From positions 1 through 14,645 of the forward strand of contig JAIOOZ010000518.1 of NCBI GenBank assembly GCA_021414185.1: 14,645 nucleotides of DNA. Direction: 5' to 3'. Positions 12,663 through 14,645 of the stretch are shown here, piece after piece. The stretch is from Betaproteobacteria bacterium. Its GTDB lineage: Bacteria > Pseudomonadota > Gammaproteobacteria > Burkholderiales > SG8-41. The notes under the pieces are model-generated. The model saw only the letters and a list, made by a program, of their open reading frames with translations. It was not told the DNA's origin and made no database searches. Position numbers and translations under genes: made by a program. Every line of letters begins with the position of its first letter. The first letter of the stretch is position 1.

Positions 12663-14303
12663 ATGATACTTGATCCGATCAGCCTCGAAATCATCTGGAA
12701 CCGCCTGGTGGCGGCGGCCGACGAAGCGGCGGCGGCCGTGGTCAGGACTTCGTTTTCGACCAACGTGCGCGAGTCCAACGATTACGCCTGCGTGCTGACC
12801 GATGCCGTCGGCAATCTGCTCGCCGAAAACCGCGCGAGCATTCCGGCGTTCTGCGATTGCCTCGGACGCTCCGCCAAGCTTTTTCTCGAACACTTTCCCG
12901 CCGGTTCGTGGAAGGCCGGCGATGCCATACTCACCAACGACCCGTGGTTCGGCACCGGGCATTTGCCCGACTACACGCTGATCTCGCCGGTATTCCACAA
13001 GGGGCGGCTCGTTGCGTTCGCCTGCTGTGTCGCGCATAACCCGGACGTCGGCGGTGCGATGTGGGCCGCGGACTGCGCCGAGTTGTTCGAGGAGGGGACG
13101 CGCATACCGCCCGTGCGGCTCATGACCGAAGGCAAGCCGAACGAGGTCGTGCTCGACATTATTCGCGCCAATTCGCGCGTTCCGAACGATTCCATCGGCG
13201 ACCTCATGGCCCAGGTATCGGCCAACGAGGTGATGACGGCGCGCATACTCGAGCTGCTGAAGGACTTGCGCATCGACGGCCTTGAGGACATCAGCAAGGA
13301 ACTCGTGTCCCGCGCGGAAAGCATGATGAGAGAAGCCGTGCGCGCGCTGCCCGAAGGCACCTATCGATCAGCGGTGATGATGGACGGCTTCGAGGAGCCG
13401 CTTCGCATCGAGTGTGCGGTCACCGTGAAAGACGGCGACTTGTCAGTGGATTACACGGGGACCTCGGCGCAGGTCCCGTACGGCATCAATTGCGTGATCC
13501 ATTACACGGTCGCGTACACCAACTACCCGCTGAAATGCATACTTGATCCGCTCGGCCCGAAAAACGAAGGGTCTTACCGCCCGTTCCGCGTGACGGCGCC
13601 CGAAGGCACGATACTCAATTGCCGCTTTCCCGCCGCGGTCAGCGGCCGGCATATCGTCGGCCACATGCTGAGCACCTGCCTTTTTGAAGCGCTGGGACAG
13701 ATAGTTCCCGGCCAGATCATCGCCGACTCGGGCAGCGCGCCGGGCCTGCGCACCGTTTACAGCGGCGCGCGCCGCGACGGTACCCGCTTCAGCTTTGCCT
13801 TGTTTGCAAACGGCGGCATGGGCGCGCGGCCGGCTTCCGACGGTTTGCCGTGCACGCAGTACCCGTCCAACACCACGCCCGGGTCCGTCGAAGTCATGGA
13901 AGGCCTCACGCCGCTCATCGTCTGGAAAAAACAGATCTGGGAAGATTCCGCCGGTGCCGGCCAGTGGCGGGGCGGCCATGGCCAGGAAATGGTCATCGAG
14001 GTCGCGACCGAAGGCCCGATGCGCCTGTCGGTGATCTCGGACCGCAACAAGTATCCGCCGCTGGGCTCGCACGGCGGCGGCGCCGGCAGCGCGGCCGAGC
14101 TGAAAATCCTCAATCGCGAATTCGCGGTACCGCGCAAGGGCCGCACCATACTGCAGCCCGGAGACACGCTGCGCATCCGCTATCCGGGCGGCGGCGGCAT
14201 GGGCAATCCCGCCGACCGCGACCGCCGCCTGATCGAAAAAGACCTGCGCCACGGCGTGCTGAGCCCCGCGCGCGCGCAGTCGATCTACGGTTACAAGAAA
14301 TGA
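12663..14303 (+). CDS. hyuB: Hydantoinase B/oxoprolinase family protein, HyuB subunit
   Basis: 546 residues, the usual HyuB length. I chose ATG 12663, although the frame is open from 12624. MILDPISLEIIWNRL matches the conserved family N-terminus and the start of the downstream paralogue. A GGGGA at 12645-12649 is a rather distant Shine-Dalgarno. Landmarks are ADEAAAAVVRTSFSTNVRES (18-37), AILTNDPWFGTGHLPDY (near 87-103), FACCVAHNPDVGGAMW, VDYTGTSAQVPYGINC, SVEVMEGLTPLIVWKKQIWEDSAGAGQWRGGHGQ (key Glu and Gly residues) and the C-terminal RIRYPGGGGMGNPADRD. It forms the catalytic complex with HyuA. The next gene is a second HyuB, so the enzyme may contain two different B subunits. Confidence 0.93.
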   Translation: MILDPISLEIIWNRLVAAADEAAAAVVRTSFSTNVRESNDYACVLTDAVGNLLAENRASIPAFCDCLGRSAKLFLEHFPAGSWKAGDAILTNDPWFGTGHLPDYTLISPVFHKGRLVAFACCVAHNPDVGGAMWAADCAELFEEGTRIPPVRLMTEGKPNEVVLDIIRANSRVPNDSIGDLMAQVSANEVMTARILELLKDLRIDGLEDISKELVSRAESMMREAVRALPEGTYRSAVMMDGFEEPLRIECAVTVKDGDLSVDYTGTSAQVPYGINCVIHYTVAYTNYPLKCILDPLGPKNEGSYRPFRVTAPEGTILNCRFPAAVSGRHIVGHMLSTCLFEALGQIVPGQIIADSGSAPGLRTVYSGARRDGTRFSFALFANGGMGARPASDGLPCTQYPSNTTPGSVEVMEGLTPLIVWKKQIWEDSAGAGQWRGGHGQEMVIEVATEGPMRLSVISDRNKYPPLGSHGGGAGSAAELKILNREFAVPRKGRTILQPGDTLRIRYPGGGGMGNPADRDRRLIEKDLRHGVLSPARAQSIYGYKK

Positions 14304-14325
14304 AACCGGCATATTGGAGTTGACG

Positions 14326-14645
14326 ATGCAAAGCGCAATCGATCCGGTGAGTCTGGAGATCCTGTGGTCGCGATTCATCGCGGTGGCCGACGAGGCCGCG
14401 ACGACCCTGGTGCGGACTTCGTTTTCACCAACCGTGCGCGAGTCGAACGATTACGCGTGCGTTTTGTTCGATGCCGCCGGCAATGCCATCGCCGAAAACA
14501 CGATCGGCATACCTTCGTTCAACATGACGCTGTCGCGCACGCTCGCGCATTTTCTGCAGATGCGTCCGCTGAAATCCTGGCGTCCCGGCGACGTCGGCAT
14601 CACGAACGACCCGTGGCTCGCGACCGGGCACCTGCCCGACGTCAC
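14326..14645 (+). CDS. hyuB: Second HyuB paralogue, N-terminal part
   Basis: The frame starts at ATG 14326 behind GGAG (14316-14319) and runs open to the window edge, giving 106 residues. It begins MQSAIDPVSLEILWSRF and contains ADEAATTLVRTSFSPTVRES, NDYACVLFDAAGNAIAEN and GITNDPWLATGHLPD. It therefore aligns without gaps to the preceding HyuB, with roughly half the residues identical by eye. It is a divergent tandem paralogue rather than a recent duplicate. The 22-base gap after the first hyuB indicates the same operon. Confidence 0.92.
   Translation, partial: MQSAIDPVSLEILWSRFIAVADEAATTLVRTSFSPTVRESNDYACVLFDAAGNAIAENTIGIPSFNMTLSRTLAHFLQMRPLKSWRPGDVGITNDPWLATGHLPDV

Noticed and set aside
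11132..12778. Long antisense open frame (548 codons) opposite hyuA
   Set aside because: It is a high-GC shadow with Arg/His/Ala-rich composition and no recognisable domain, opposite a clear HyuA.

Overview
The window looks like a high-GC proteobacterial chromosome, most likely a betaproteobacterium of the Burkholderiales type. This rests on codon use, the GC-rich coding sequence, and three orphan TctC/Bug-type periplasmic binding proteins in under 15 kb, an expansion typical of that group. The taxonomic call is an inference. No rRNA, tRNA, CRISPR array, integrase or transposase gene was seen.

The most striking content is two genes whose reading frames cross an in-frame UGA that is best read as selenocysteine (Sec, U). 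The first (2336-2851) is a small protein of the UGSC family: the frame reads ..VGA-U-GSC-TSG.. across the UGA at 2618-2620. The second (4661-5437) has an N-terminal glutaredoxin domain whose active-site motif reads KPG-U-TSC across the UGA at 4709-4711, fused to a C-terminal DinB-like four-helix domain with an HxxxH motif. A perfect 7-bp hairpin with a G in the first two loop positions lies 15 nt after the second UGA, as expected for a bacterial SECIS element. A less clean hairpin follows the first. Read conventionally, both genes would be annotated as broken or truncated.

Layout, left to right. At 1-991 there is the tail of an amidohydrolase and a two-helix membrane/coiled-coil protein of unknown function. 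At 1095-2851 there is a 356-aa protein with a DGLPVVPPT motif, an intergenic inverted-repeat element, and the UGSC selenoprotein. At 2848-3435 (minus) there is a SAM-dependent methyltransferase. At 3623-6530 (plus) there are a TctC-type binding protein, the Sec-glutaredoxin/DinB fusion and a threonine-aldolase-like PLP enzyme. At 6535-10333 (minus) four closely spaced genes read tctC - class IV aminotransferase - gntR - tctC, probably one operon. At 10547-14645 (plus), divergent from that operon, there are hyuA, hyuB and the start of a second hyuB paralogue.

The divergent block (6535-14645) fits a GntR/FCD-regulated catabolic locus. The HyuA/HyuB proteins would hydrolyse or carboxylate a cyclic amide, ketone or similar substrate, the aminotransferase would process an amino-acid product, and the TctC proteins would bind carboxylates in the periplasm. 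The substrate cannot be read from the sequence. The TctC genes have no TctA/TctB membrane partners in the window. The selenocysteine machinery (selA, selB, selC, selD) is not in the window and must be encoded elsewhere if the recoding is real.
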